Shown in pieces: positions 1-7,872 of a DNA stretch of 64,000 nt; positions within the stretch are counted from its first letter, which is position 1, and every line of letters begins with the position of its first letter. A program made the position numbers and the translations under genes. This DNA comes from Actinomadura macra NBRC 14102 (GTDB taxonomy: Bacteria; Actinomycetota; Actinomycetes; Streptosporangiales; Streptosporangiaceae). Below the pieces are notes generated by a model. That model was not told the DNA's origin and did not search any database. It was given only the letters and a program-made list of their open reading frames with translations. Where the stretch lies: positions 1-64,000 of the forward strand of contig NZ_BCQT01000020.1 in assembly GCF_001552215.1 (NCBI RefSeq), read 5' to 3'.

Positions 1-1589
1 ATTACTTTTGGGGAACCACCGACAACCGTGTAGGAGGAGCTGTTCACACCCGGCGTACAGGTCGGGTCGCCAGACTGCGCGCCGAGCTGGACGGCGTCCC
101 AGGCGCCCTTGACCTTGTTGAACTGCTCGCAGGTCTTGTCAAGGTTCTTCGCCGCGGTCAGCGTCAGGGTCCGGTACCGGGCGTAGCTGGTGCCGGACGT
201 CTTGAGCATCATCGCGTTGTAGAAGATCTTCGCGGCGTTCATGACGCCGATCCCGGTGACCTGACCGCCCGCACAGACGGGGCTGTTCGGCTTGCCGCCG
301 CCAGGGCTGGAGCCCTCGGCGAGGAGGTAGAACCAGTGGTTGCCCGGTCCGGCCGCCTTGTGCACTTCCATCCGGGGCACGGAGGCGGAGTAGCAGTTCG
401 GGTCGTTGTTGACCTTCGACGGGTCGTACATGTTGCGGATCGGGCCCTTCCCGACCAGGTTGACCTGCTCACCCACGGTGTAGTCCGGCGGGTCGGCCGG
501 GTTGTTGAGGACGTGCTCGGTGACAGCGCCCCACACGTCTCCGACGAACTCCTGGGTGCCGCCGCCGGACATGCCGCCCGGGGTGAAGTTGTCGAGCCCG
601 TGTCCGAACTCGTGGTTCACCACGTCGGTCGAGGTGATCCACTGGTTGGACTGGTTGTGGCCGAAGCTGGCGTCACTGCCGTTCCAGTAGGCGTTGACCT
701 CGTTGAGGCCGACCTTCGCCGGGGACCACTGGTTGTTCCGCAGGCCGGTACGCCCGAAGCCCTTCAGCAGGTCCCAGAACCCGGCGGCGGCGTACATGAC
801 GTCCACGCAGCCGGCTTCCTTGTCGGTCTTGGACGAGCTGCCCCAGGTGTCGTCCGGGCCGCTGAAGATCCGGTTGCCGCTGTGGTCGGCGCACGTCATG
901 CCGGCCCGGTTCGGGTCCCGCATCGTGTAGGTGCTGCCGGACTGGGTCGTTCCGATGGTCAGGTTCGAGCCCTCCCAGATGCCGGTGCCCGTACCCGCGA
1001 GGATGGTCTCCTGCGAGGCGAACCGCTTGCCGGTCTGGGCGTCGACGTAGACCTTCTTACGGCTCTGCTCCTTGCCGTCGCGGCCGGAGACGACCGTCTC
1101 CCACGCCAGCCTCGGCTTGGCCATCGCGTACACGACCAGGCGCGGCTTGAGCTCGGCCTTGTCCGGCGTGGTCAGCGCGCTGCGGGAGCTTCCCGCGGCC
1201 GCGGCCTCGGTGACCTTCGGCGTGACGCCGATCTTGATCTGCTGCTTCTGCGCCACCGAGAGGGTGCGTACACGGCCCTTCCCGTCGGTGGCCACCACGA
1301 AGTCGCCGCCGACCACGGGGAGCCCGTGGTAGGTGCGCTCGTAGGCGACGTAGTACTGGTCCCACGGTGTGCCGACCACCTGGGTCCGGATGTAGTTCTC
1401 ATCCTTTCCGGTGTGCAGTTCGGCGGCGTTCTCGGCGATCAGCCGGTCCGCGGACGCCATCGCGGCAGCCTTCGGGTCCGCGCTGGGTGCTCGATTGCTC
1501 TGGGTGGACGTCATGGCGGGAGCCGCCATGCCCGTGACCGCGAGCGAGGTGACCACAGTGGTCACCAGGAGATGATTTTTGCGTTTCAC
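1..1589 (-). CDS. Secreted M4-type zinc metallopeptidase, C-terminus beyond window
   Basis: Reads leftwards and has no stop before the window edge, so 529 codons are visible and the C-terminus is missing. The GTG start at 1589 is chosen because GGAGG lies 9 bases upstream; it gives a basic start (VKRKNHLL) followed by a hydrophobic signal sequence. Residues about 40-190 look like the FTP/PepSY-type propeptide of thermolysin relatives. The zinc site HEFGH is at codons 326-330 (bases 600-614), followed by GGMSGGGTQEF, where the Glu is the likely third ligand. Known for the family: an exported zymogen that digests extracellular protein. It is divergent from the ECF sigma factor gene; a regulatory link is only a guess. 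Confidence 0.9.
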   Translation of the reverse strand, partial: MKRKNHLLVTTVVTSLAVTGMAAPAMTSTQSNRAPSADPKAAAMASADRLIAENAAELHTGKDENYIRTQVVGTPWDQYYVAYERTYHGLPVVGGDFVVATDGKGRVRTLSVAQKQQIKIGVTPKVTEAAAAGSSRSALTTPDKAELKPRLVVYAMAKPRLAWETVVSGRDGKEQSRKKVYVDAQTGKRFASQETILAGTGTGIWEGSNLTIGTTQSGSTYTMRDPNRAGMTCADHSGNRIFSGPDDTWGSSSKTDKEAGCVDVMYAAAGFWDLLKGFGRTGLRNNQWSPAKVGLNEVNAYWNGSDASFGHNQSNQWITSTDVVNHEFGHGLDNFTPGGMSGGGTQEFVGDVWGAVTEHVLNNPADPPDYTVGEQVNLVGKGPIRNMYDPSKVNNDPNCYSASVPRMEVHKAAGPGNHWFYLLAEGSSPGGGKPNSPVCAGGQVTGIGVMNAAKIFYNAMMLKTSGTSYARYRTLTLTAAKNLDKTCEQFNKVKGAWDAVQLGAQSGDPTCTPGVNSSSYTVVGGSPKV

Positions 1590-1956
1590 AGCCGCATGCC
1601 TCCAACAGGGCGGGGGTGAGGCCGCCCCGCGGGGTCGGGGCGGCGGCCGGCGCGACGGCGGAAACCGAAAGGGGCAGCGCGCACACGGACTGGGGAGCTG
1701 TGCGGCGCGAGTGGACGGCCGTCGCGGCCTGCGAAGATGAGATTGACATCTGATGACCATTTTCGGACCCTCGCACTTGCGCATAGCTTCGCGGCTATGC
1801 GGTCTGAACTGCGCCATTCACTTGTCCTCTGCCGAATTGCCAAAGCGGGCAGCATCGCCCGCGGCGTCGCCGATCGGATCTCGCCCGGCCCACGCAGTCC
1901 GGTAACGCCCTGGCGGGCCCGCGCCAAGTAGGGGTGTGATCGAGAGGGGAGAGAGC
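1590..1956. promoter_or_regulatory. Divergent promoter region, peptidase / ECF sigma factor
   Basis: Intergenic stretch of 367 bases between two divergent genes. No coding sequence is supported. It contains an inverted repeat at 1781-1800 (GCATAGC, six-base loop, GCTATGC) that may be an operator or hairpin. I could not identify a convincing ECF-type promoter. Confidence 0.4.
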
Positions 1957-2529
1957 ATGGTCGAACCCGTGAACGGCCTTGCCGGTGTCGGCGGGGATCC
2001 CGCCGCCTTCGAGGAGTTCTACCGGCGGCACATCGAGGAGGTCAGCCGCTTCGTCGCCCGCCGGGTCCGTGACCCGCACACCGCGGCCGATCTGACCGCG
2101 GAGGTGTTCCTGGCCGTCATCGACTCGGCGCACACCTACCGGCCGGCCAGGGGCAGCGAGCTGGGCTGGCTGTACGGGGTGGCGCGCAACGTCGTGGCCG
2201 CCGAGCATCGCAGGGCGGCACGCGAGGCCAAGGCCGTGCGGCGGATCGCCGGCCGGCGGCTGCTGGATGCCGGCGACCTCGCCCGACTGGAGGAGCGGAT
2301 CGACGCCGAAAGTGCCGGACGCCGCACCTACGAGGCGCTCGCCGAGCTTCCCGAGGGCGTCCGGGCCGTACTCGAACTGATCATGGTGGACGGCCTCACG
2401 ATCACCGAGGCAGCCGCCGCCCTGGGGATCCGGCCCGTCACCGCCCGCGTCCGGCTCCATCGGGCCCGTACCGCGGTGCGCGCCGCACTGCCCACGCTTC
2501 CCGCCGCCCCGGCCTACTCCAAGGAGTGA
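1957..2529 (+). CDS. ECF-family RNA polymerase sigma factor
   Basis: 190 residues, the usual size for an ECF sigma factor. The region 2 helix (FEEFYRRHIEEVSRFVARRV, then DLTAEVF) occupies about residues 17-55 and contacts the -10 element and core polymerase. The region 4 helix-turn-helix (LTITEAAAALGIRPVTARVRLHRAR) lies near the C-terminus, with the usual alanine-rich linker between. The ATG at 1957 is preferred over the in-frame GTG at 1936 because AGGGGAGA sits just before it. The next gene begins 2 bases after the stop, so the two are co-transcribed; that partner may control or be controlled by this factor. Confidence 0.9.
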   Translation: MVEPVNGLAGVGGDPAAFEEFYRRHIEEVSRFVARRVRDPHTAADLTAEVFLAVIDSAHTYRPARGSELGWLYGVARNVVAAEHRRAAREAKAVRRIAGRRLLDAGDLARLEERIDAESAGRRTYEALAELPEGVRAVLELIMVDGLTITEAAAALGIRPVTARVRLHRARTAVRAALPTLPAAPAYSKE

Positions 2530-2531
2530 AC

Positions 2532-3143
2532 GTGCAGACCTTCGAAGACCGTCTCCTCGCCGAACTCAAGGACGTCGTCGCCACGCGCACCGCATCGGCT
2601 CCGGCGCAGTCGCGCACCCCGGCCGTCAAGTGGCGGCGGGCGGGACTGGTGACCGCCGCCGCCGGGGCCGCCGCGGCGATGGCGATCGGTATCCCGGTGA
2701 TGTCCGGGGACCGGGCGCCCAAGGCCAACGCGGTCGTCCGGGATCCCGACGGCTCGATCCGGCTCTACATCCGCGACTACCGGCACCCGGAGATCATCGC
2801 CTCGCGGCTGCGCGCGCTGGGAGTACCGGCCGCCGTCGACTTCGTCCCCAACGGCAAGGCCTGCCGCCCTCCGCGCGGGACCATCGCCCCCGACGACGGC
2901 ACCCTGGTCACGATCATGCGGCCGGAGGACGACGACAGCGAGGGCGACTTCAGCCGCCTGCACCCCGACCGGCTCAAGCCCGGGCGGACCCTGGTGCTGG
3001 AGGTCAGTTTCACCAGCTTCGGCCGGGGGGCCTCCGCCGCCTCGATGTTCGTCGGCTCCGCCACCGGCCCCGTCGCGCCCTGCGTCCTGGTCCCGGCACC
3101 GCCCAAGGTCACCCAGCTGCCCGACGGTAGCGTGGGCGGCTGA
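2532..3143 (+). CDS. Single-pass membrane protein paired with the ECF sigma factor
   Basis: 203 residues of no family I recognise. The order is a short acidic N-terminal part (QTFEDRLLAELKDVV), one membrane segment at about residues 38-58 (GLVTAAAGAAAAMAIGIPVM) and a roughly 140-residue outer domain with two cysteines. GTG 2532 is chosen because AAGGAG lies 6 bases upstream; GTG 2526 would overlap the sigma stop. The position directly behind an ECF gene and the membrane topology fit an anti-sigma or sensor role, but the N-terminal part is too short for a standard anti-sigma domain and lacks the HxxxCxxC motif of zinc anti-sigma factors. Confidence 0.7.
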   Translation: MQTFEDRLLAELKDVVATRTASAPAQSRTPAVKWRRAGLVTAAAGAAAAMAIGIPVMSGDRAPKANAVVRDPDGSIRLYIRDYRHPEIIASRLRALGVPAAVDFVPNGKACRPPRGTIAPDDGTLVTIMRPEDDDSEGDFSRLHPDRLKPGRTLVLEVSFTSFGRGASAASMFVGSATGPVAPCVLVPAPPKVTQLPDGSVGG

Positions 3144-3436
3144 TCGCAGGCGTTGACCTCCAAGGCCGACGCCCGCCCCGGCATCGTCGGCGGCCGCGCC
3201 GAGAGCAGCCCCTTCGCAGGCCATTGTTGACCCAGGGCTGGGAAAGCATTCGCTACGGGTCAAGCAAGAGAATGCCGGCCGGGCATCGTTCCATCCTCAT
3301 CGGTTGTACCTGCTGAACCGCCGCACCTGCCGCGGGTCGCGACGACGCAGTGACCTGGGAGCCGAGAAAGGCCCGTTGGGTGCCGCTCTGAGATCACCTG
3401 GTTGTGGACCGCCTCAGTCGGCGGTGTAATGGCCGC

Positions 3437-4534
3437 ATGGGCGACCTCTGGAGATCGAAAAGCGTGTTCCTGGCCGGACTGACCGCTATCGCGTTAACAA
3501 TGATCGAACCATCGGAAAGCGCGAGAGCGGCGCCCCCGGCTGAGCCGGCCATCGTAAGGCTCGGCCTGTTGCCGGGTGGCACGACCAGCCGAGCGACCGC
3601 CATCAACGACCGGGGCGTCATTGTCGGTCACGGCGATACGACCAACGGTGAAAACCACGCCATCCGCTGGAACCCCGGCGGGCGTATCACCGACCTCGGA
3701 ACCCTTCCCGGTGGCACCTACAGCTACGCCTACAGCATCAATAACCGTGGCGACATCGTCGGTTACGCGAACACGGCCAGCGGTGACGACCGGGCCGTGC
3801 GCTGGGCTCCGGACGGGAGCATCACCGATCTCGGTAGCCTTCCCGGCCACACCGGTGGCTACGCCTACGGGATCAACGACGAGGGGCGCGTGGTCGGCTA
3901 CGCGCCGATCCGGTCCAGGACTTACCATGCGGTGAAATGGCAGCCGGACGGAACCGTTTCCGACATCGGAGCGAACTCCCCGCTGGGGTCGACCTCCGCC
4001 GCCGCGATCAACGACCACGGCGTGGTGGTCGGTGTCACCTACGCGGTGTCGCCGGCCCATTACCATGAGGCCGTCACCTGGACCGCGGCAGGCACCACGG
4101 CGATGGTACTGCCGCCGCTGGCCGGCGGCGGCCCGCGCAGCAGCGCTCGGGGCATCAACGAGCAGGGGATGATCGTCGGCTATTCGCAGTCCGGCCCCGG
4201 TTCTCCCACCAACTACCCCATCCACGCGGCTCTGTGGGGTCCTGGCAATTCTGCGCCCACCGACCTCGGTACGCTGCCCGGCGGCAGCGACAACAGCATG
4301 GCGAACGATGTCAACGCCGCAGGTGTCATCGTCGGCGCCTCGGCGACGAGCACTCCCGGCGACCGCAGCGCGGTCCTCTGGCGGCAAAAGGAGAATGGTT
4401 GGCGCATTGTGCCGCTGCCGCAACTGCCGGGTGGTAAGTACAGTGAGGCGACGGCGATCAGCAATAGCGGCGAGGTGGTCGGCGAAGCGTCCACGGAGTC
4501 CGGTCAGAACGTCGCCGTCCGCTGGGAGAAGTGA
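3437..4534 (+). CDS. Secreted HAF-repeat protein
   Basis: 365 residues. An N-terminal signal sequence (hydrophobic FLAGLTAIALTMI, cleavage near ARA-APPA) is followed by about seven repeats of the HAF type, each with an I-N-x-x-G-x-I/V-V-G core (INDRGVIVGH, INNRGDIVGYA, INDEGRVVGYA, INEQGMIVGYS and others) and intervening TDLGTLPGG turns. These repeats are predicted to form an extracellular beta-propeller-like fold; no enzyme activity is known for the family. ATG 3437 places the signal sequence at the N-terminus; an in-frame GTG at 3404 is possible, and neither has a clear ribosome binding site. Bases 3144-3436 before it show nothing further. Confidence 0.8.
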   Translation: MGDLWRSKSVFLAGLTAIALTMIEPSESARAAPPAEPAIVRLGLLPGGTTSRATAINDRGVIVGHGDTTNGENHAIRWNPGGRITDLGTLPGGTYSYAYSINNRGDIVGYANTASGDDRAVRWAPDGSITDLGSLPGHTGGYAYGINDEGRVVGYAPIRSRTYHAVKWQPDGTVSDIGANSPLGSTSAAAINDHGVVVGVTYAVSPAHYHEAVTWTAAGTTAMVLPPLAGGGPRSSARGINEQGMIVGYSQSGPGSPTNYPIHAALWGPGNSAPTDLGTLPGGSDNSMANDVNAAGVIVGASATSTPGDRSAVLWRQKENGWRIVPLPQLPGGKYSEATAISNSGEVVGEASTESGQNVAVRWEK

Positions 4535-4540
4535 CCGCTT

Positions 4541-4624
4541 TTCAGAGTCGAGGACGCGGAGTGGCTCTTCGGCCGGGACGAGGCGACGGCCGAACTGCTC
4601 GCCCGGGAATGGTGGCATCGATGA
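4541..4624 (+). pseudogene. Fragment of an nSTAND1-type ATPase gene
   Basis: The 27 codons before a TGA read FRVEDAEWLFGRDEATAELL..., which closely resembles the start of the nSTAND1 NTPase module found before WD40 repeats in actinobacterial proteins (F-x-x-x-D-A-x-x-F-F-G-R-E/D...T-A-E-L). No start codon, P-loop or downstream domain follows. I read it as a relic lying between the HAF gene and the convergent HbpS-like gene. Confidence 0.55.
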
Positions 4625-4659
4625 GGCTGACTAACGAGACGGCTTGAGGAGTCTCTTGG

Positions 4660-5202
4660 TCAGTGGCCGATGGCTGCGAGGACGTCGTTGGCGATGGCTT
4701 CGTCGATCCTGCCGTCGGGTGCGCCACCCACTCCGATGCCGGCGATGGGGAAGCCCTTGTACTTGACGGGGACGCCGCCGGGCAGGACCAGGGTGCCGGG
4801 GATCTGCTTGATTGTTTCGTTTCCGGCCAGGGCGCTCGTGGGCTGGCCGAAGGCCACGGCGGTGTATGCCTTGCGTTTGGCGGACTCGTAGGTCTGCGGC
4901 CCTGCCTTGCGAGTGCGGACCACGAGCCGGATGGTGCCGGATCGTTCCATGATGACCATCGTCACGTGCTGGTTCCCGTGCCGCCGGGCCGAGTCCACCA
5001 GGGCCTTGGACGCCCGGACGAGTGCGCTGTTGGTCAGGACCCGTTCCGGTGCCGTGGCCTCATCGTGCCCCTTGCCGTCCCCACCGTGGACGGTGATGGC
5101 GGCGGACGGCGTTGCGGCGGACGCCGTCCCCGCGGCGCCGAAGGTGCCGGCCGCGACGGCGCCCAGCGCAATGGCGCCGCCAATGAAATGCCTGATCGAC
5201 AT
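4660..5202 (-). CDS. Secreted GlcG/HbpS-family protein
   Basis: 180 residues. A signal peptide (FIGGAIALGAVAAGTFGAAGTASA) ends near residue 30; the mature part is the GlcG/HbpS fold of about 140 residues, with the family's ending GFPIAGIGVGGAPDGRIDEAIAN. Known for the family: extracellular octamers that bind haem or act as redox sensors, as in Streptomyces HbpS with the SenS/SenR system. No senSR genes are nearby. ATG 5202 has GGGGAG seven bases upstream. A 19-bp inverted repeat lies in its promoter. Confidence 0.8.
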   Translation of the reverse strand: MSIRHFIGGAIALGAVAAGTFGAAGTASAATPSAAITVHGGDGKGHDEATAPERVLTNSALVRASKALVDSARRHGNQHVTMVIMERSGTIRLVVRTRKAGPQTYESAKRKAYTAVAFGQPTSALAGNETIKQIPGTLVLPGGVPVKYKGFPIAGIGVGGAPDGRIDEAIANDVLAAIGH

Positions 5203-5225
5203 GGCTCTCCCCGGTTCTCAACATG

Positions 5226-5244
5226 TGATTACATAGAGTAATCA
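5226..5244. promoter_or_regulatory. Perfect 19-bp inverted repeat upstream of the HbpS-like gene
   Basis: TGATTAC, five bases, GTAATCA: two perfect 7-base arms 24-42 bases before the start at 5202. It is AT-rich against a very GC-rich background, which favours a protein binding site in the promoter. The cognate regulator is not evident here. Bases 5245-5489 show no gene. Confidence 0.6.
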
Positions 5245-5489
5245 TTCAGGTTTGGACGGTAATGGAAGCGAGGTCGGGGGACAACCTGCCGTGCGCAGAG
5301 TGCTGAGCAACTCTCGGAAAACGAATCACCACGGGTTCCCTAAGGCGATGCCGTTGGCGAACCGCTCGTCACGACGTCCGGATGGCTGCGCTCGGCCGCG
5401 ACCATCGCTGTAGCGGGGCCGGTCGGTTCCCCGGCCTACGTGGGCCTGCCACGGGTCGAGCCGATGTTGACGGACCACCACGGCCTGGA

Positions 5490-5517
5490 TTTGATATACC
5501 AAATCTTATCGAGGAGG
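5490..5517 (+). promoter_or_regulatory. Operator/promoter copy, site A of the island regulon
   Basis: The operator core TTTGATATACCAAA (5490-5503) differs by one base from a perfect TTTGGTATACCAAA palindrome, and a GAGGAGG ribosome binding site ends the block. All 28 bases are identical to the segment at 22578-22605 in front of the SDR gene on the other strand. A TTGACG hexamer is at 5467-5472. Confidence 0.75.
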
Positions 5518-5521
5518 TATC

Positions 5522-5659
5522 ATGTATCCGTTGCCGAAGCGTAGGGCGCCCCTGGCCGACGAGGGTGTGGATGTCGCCATCACCAGGCGGAGTGCGGACC
5601 CGCTGGCGAACGCCGCAGACGAGGTCGGGGTCGCGGGTGGCTTGGTGCTGGCGGCATGA
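5522..5659 (+). pseudogene. SDR gene remnant acting as a 45-codon leader ORF
   Basis: Codes for 45 residues (MYPLPKRRAPLADEG...). The stretch ADEGVDVAIT-RRSADPLA matches residues about 29-48 of the SDR encoded at 21776-22576, with long near-identity at DNA level too (GACGAGGGTGTGGATGTCG against CACGAGGGTGTGGATGTCG). The Rossmann glycine motif and everything after residue 55 of the parent are missing. It keeps the parent's promoter and ribosome binding site (5490-5517). Its TGA overlaps the next gene's ATG (ATGA at 5656-5659), so it may now serve only to bring ribosomes to that gene. Confidence 0.75.
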
Positions 5660-6354
5660 CGGAACCGCTCGACTCTCCCTACGTGTACATGGTCGGAATG
5701 ACCACGCAGCCGGACGAGCCCCCAGGTCACCTCGCCGAGTTCAACGATTTCTATAGCCGTACCCACTTGGCCGAGGTGATGGCGGGCAACCCCGGATTCG
5801 TCAGCGCCGCCCGCTATGAACTCAGCCAGCCCGACGCCCGCGGTGTTCCGGCGCCGCGTTTCCTGGCCGTGTATGGAGTGCAGAGCGTGGACGCCGCGAT
5901 GCGGTTCGCAGCTCGGACCGCCGGTCCGGTCGAGGCCCGGCTTCGGTACTCGACGGGGCCGGCCGCCTGGCAGCGGGCCGCCCTGGAGTGGCGGCTGATC
6001 TGGCGCCGGATGGCGATGACCGGTGACGCCGATGTAAGCCCCAGCCGGATCCTCCTGGTCGGGATGAACCCGGCGCCGGATGCCGATGAGCCCGAGACGG
6101 CGGAGTTCGACGACTTCTACACGCGCATTCATCTGCCCGAGCTGGTAGCAGGATTCGGCTACGACCGGGGTATCCGGCTGGCTTTGTGGCGGGAGTTCCG
6201 CCACCCCGTGCCCGGATGCCCCCGGTACTGCGCCGTTTACGGATCGGCTGGTGAGAACCATCCGCCCGCCGGAGCGTCGCCGCTGTCGGAGGGGCCGCGT
6301 GCCTGGCGGGACAGGGACGTCCGGTGGCGGCTGAAGTACCGGCGGATCGCATGA
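5656..6354 (+). CDS. Tandem-duplicated ferredoxin-like (EthD-type) barrel protein
   Basis: 232 residues made of two similar halves of about 110. Half one starts YVYMVGM and contains AEFNDFYSRTHLAEVMAG; half two starts RILLVGM and contains AEFDDFYTRIHLPELVAG. Each half has the F-x-x-F/Y-Y...H pattern and ends in W-R-x-x-R/Y. This fits a fused dimeric alpha+beta barrel, related in shape to EthD/YciI-type proteins; the reaction is unknown. Translation is probably coupled to the SDR remnant by the ATGA overlap, and the operator at 5490 places it in the island regulon. Confidence 0.65.
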   Translation: MTEPLDSPYVYMVGMTTQPDEPPGHLAEFNDFYSRTHLAEVMAGNPGFVSAARYELSQPDARGVPAPRFLAVYGVQSVDAAMRFAARTAGPVEARLRYSTGPAAWQRAALEWRLIWRRMAMTGDADVSPSRILLVGMNPAPDADEPETAEFDDFYTRIHLPELVAGFGYDRGIRLALWREFRHPVPGCPRYCAVYGSAGENHPPAGASPLSEGPRAWRDRDVRWRLKYRRIA

Positions 6355-6520
6355 CGGGCTCCTGGACGGCCGGTAGTTCTCCCCACCGGTGATGTGTGGG
6401 GCCGCACAAGTCTCGCGCTGGGCCAAGGGCGGCCTGTGCGTGGCGGCGGGGCGATGGTCGCGTGGTGGCGGTACCGCGGCGACCAGGTGCTGAGCGGCCG
6501 AGGTGGTGACCTGCTGCACA

Positions 6521-6565
6521 TTGAAACCGGAAAGCTGTACCAGGTATGGTGTACCAAACATCATC
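6521..6565 (+). promoter_or_regulatory. Promoter and operator site B for the 6.7-13.4 kb operon
   Basis: TTGAAA (6521-6526), 18 bases, TATGGT (6545-6550) form a plausible sigma-A promoter. The operator-like TGGTGTACCAAA (6547-6558) overlaps the -10 box. The 17-mer at 6549-6565 is identical to 26249-26265 in the ABC transporter promoter. The rest of the 342-base gap (6355-6696) shows no gene. Confidence 0.65.
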
Positions 6566-6696
6566 CGCATGGTTCCGTGGGCTGCCGCCTGCGGTGGCCC
6601 GTGACTCCACCAGGTAGGCCGCGGCTCGATCCCCGGCCCAGGCCGGCCGGGAGTCTGTTTCGCACCGCTTCGCCACACCGAGACCTAGGAGACGCC

Positions 6697-7845
6697 GTGG
6701 ACTTCACGATTCCCAGCGAGCTGAAGGACCTGGTGGAGTCCGTTCGCCAATTCCGAGAAAAAGCGTTGATGCCCGTCGAGCACGACTTCCTCATCAACGG
6801 CAAGCTGGATCTCGACGTGCGCAAGTCGCTGGAGAACAAGGCTCGCGAGCAGGGCTTCTGGGCGCTGGACGTGCCGGAGGAGTTCGGCGGCCAGGGCCTG
6901 GGGTTCCTCGGCAAGTGCCTGGTCACCGAGGAGCTGTACAAGCATCCCGCCATGTTCGAGTTCGGCGGGAGCCCGGAGTCCTCGATGTATTACACCAACG
7001 AGGAGCAGAAGCAGCGGTACTTCTTCCCCATCATCGAGGGCAAGAGAAAGAGCTGTTACGCCTTCACCGAGCCAGACACTGGTTCCGACTTCGCTCGCAT
7101 CCGTACGGTCGCCCGCCGTGACGGGGACAACTGGGTCATCAATGGCCGGAAGACCTTCATCTCCCATGTCGACCGGGCCGACTTCGTCATTCTCTACGCC
7201 ACCACCGACCCGGAGGCGGGCAGCCGTGGCGTGACCTGCTTCCTGGTCGACAAGGGGACGCCCGGGTTCGAGCTGTCCCGGCCCATCCCCACCATGGGCG
7301 ATGACTGGGAGCCCTACGAGCTGACCTTCAACGACTGTGTGGTTCCGGACGCCAACCGGCTCGGCGAGCTGGGCCAGGGCTGGGAGATCGCCAACTTCCA
7401 GCTCACCCGGGGCCGTGCGAAGATCGCCGCCTGCCAGCTCGGCGTCGCCCAGCGGTGTATCGACCTGGCCGTGGAGTGGGCGAAGCAGCGGGTCACCTGG
7501 GGCAAGCCGATCGCCACCCGGCAGGCGGTGCAGTGGATGCTCGCCGACTCCGAGGTCGAGCTGGAGGCGGCCAGGATGCTCGTCTACCGCGCCGCGTGGA
7601 TGGCGGACGAAGGGCTGCCGATCCGCAACGAGGCGTTCGCGGCCAAGCTCTACGCCTCGGAGATGGCGCAGCGGGTCACCGACCGCTGCCTCCAGATCTT
7701 CGGTGGGCTCGGATACAGCCGTGAGGTGCCGATCCAGAGCTTCTACCGCCAGGTGCGGGTGTGGCGCATCGGCCACGGGACGAGCGAGATCCACCGGTGG
7801 ATGATCGCCCGCAACATGCTCGGGCTGTCGTCCCGCGACGCGTGA
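6697..7845 (+). CDS. Acyl-CoA dehydrogenase (CaiA-like)
   Basis: 382 residues, standard acyl-CoA dehydrogenase length. Helical N-terminal domain, central beta domain with FAD signature YAFTEPDTGSDFA, and C-terminal helices with IFGGLGYSRE. It oxidises an acyl-CoA to the 2,3-enoyl-CoA and passes electrons to ETF, encoded at 33.6-35.3 kb. GTG 6697 follows TAGGAGA. Oddity: at the position of the medium-chain catalytic Glu (Y-E-G-T) it reads GHGTSE, a His, so the base is elsewhere or the chemistry differs. First gene of an operon continuing into the ligase, MaoC pair and dehydrogenase complex. Confidence 0.9.
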   Translation: MDFTIPSELKDLVESVRQFREKALMPVEHDFLINGKLDLDVRKSLENKAREQGFWALDVPEEFGGQGLGFLGKCLVTEELYKHPAMFEFGGSPESSMYYTNEEQKQRYFFPIIEGKRKSCYAFTEPDTGSDFARIRTVARRDGDNWVINGRKTFISHVDRADFVILYATTDPEAGSRGVTCFLVDKGTPGFELSRPIPTMGDDWEPYELTFNDCVVPDANRLGELGQGWEIANFQLTRGRAKIAACQLGVAQRCIDLAVEWAKQRVTWGKPIATRQAVQWMLADSEVELEAARMLVYRAAWMADEGLPIRNEAFAAKLYASEMAQRVTDRCLQIFGGLGYSREVPIQSFYRQVRVWRIGHGTSEIHRWMIARNMLGLSSRDA

Positions 7846-7872
7846 CGGGTGGGGGCCCGAAAGGAGGGACCA

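Noticed and set aside
336..1619. 427-codon plus-strand frame over the left edge
   Set aside because: It is antisense to the metallopeptidase, whose HEFGH motif and signal peptide are clear.
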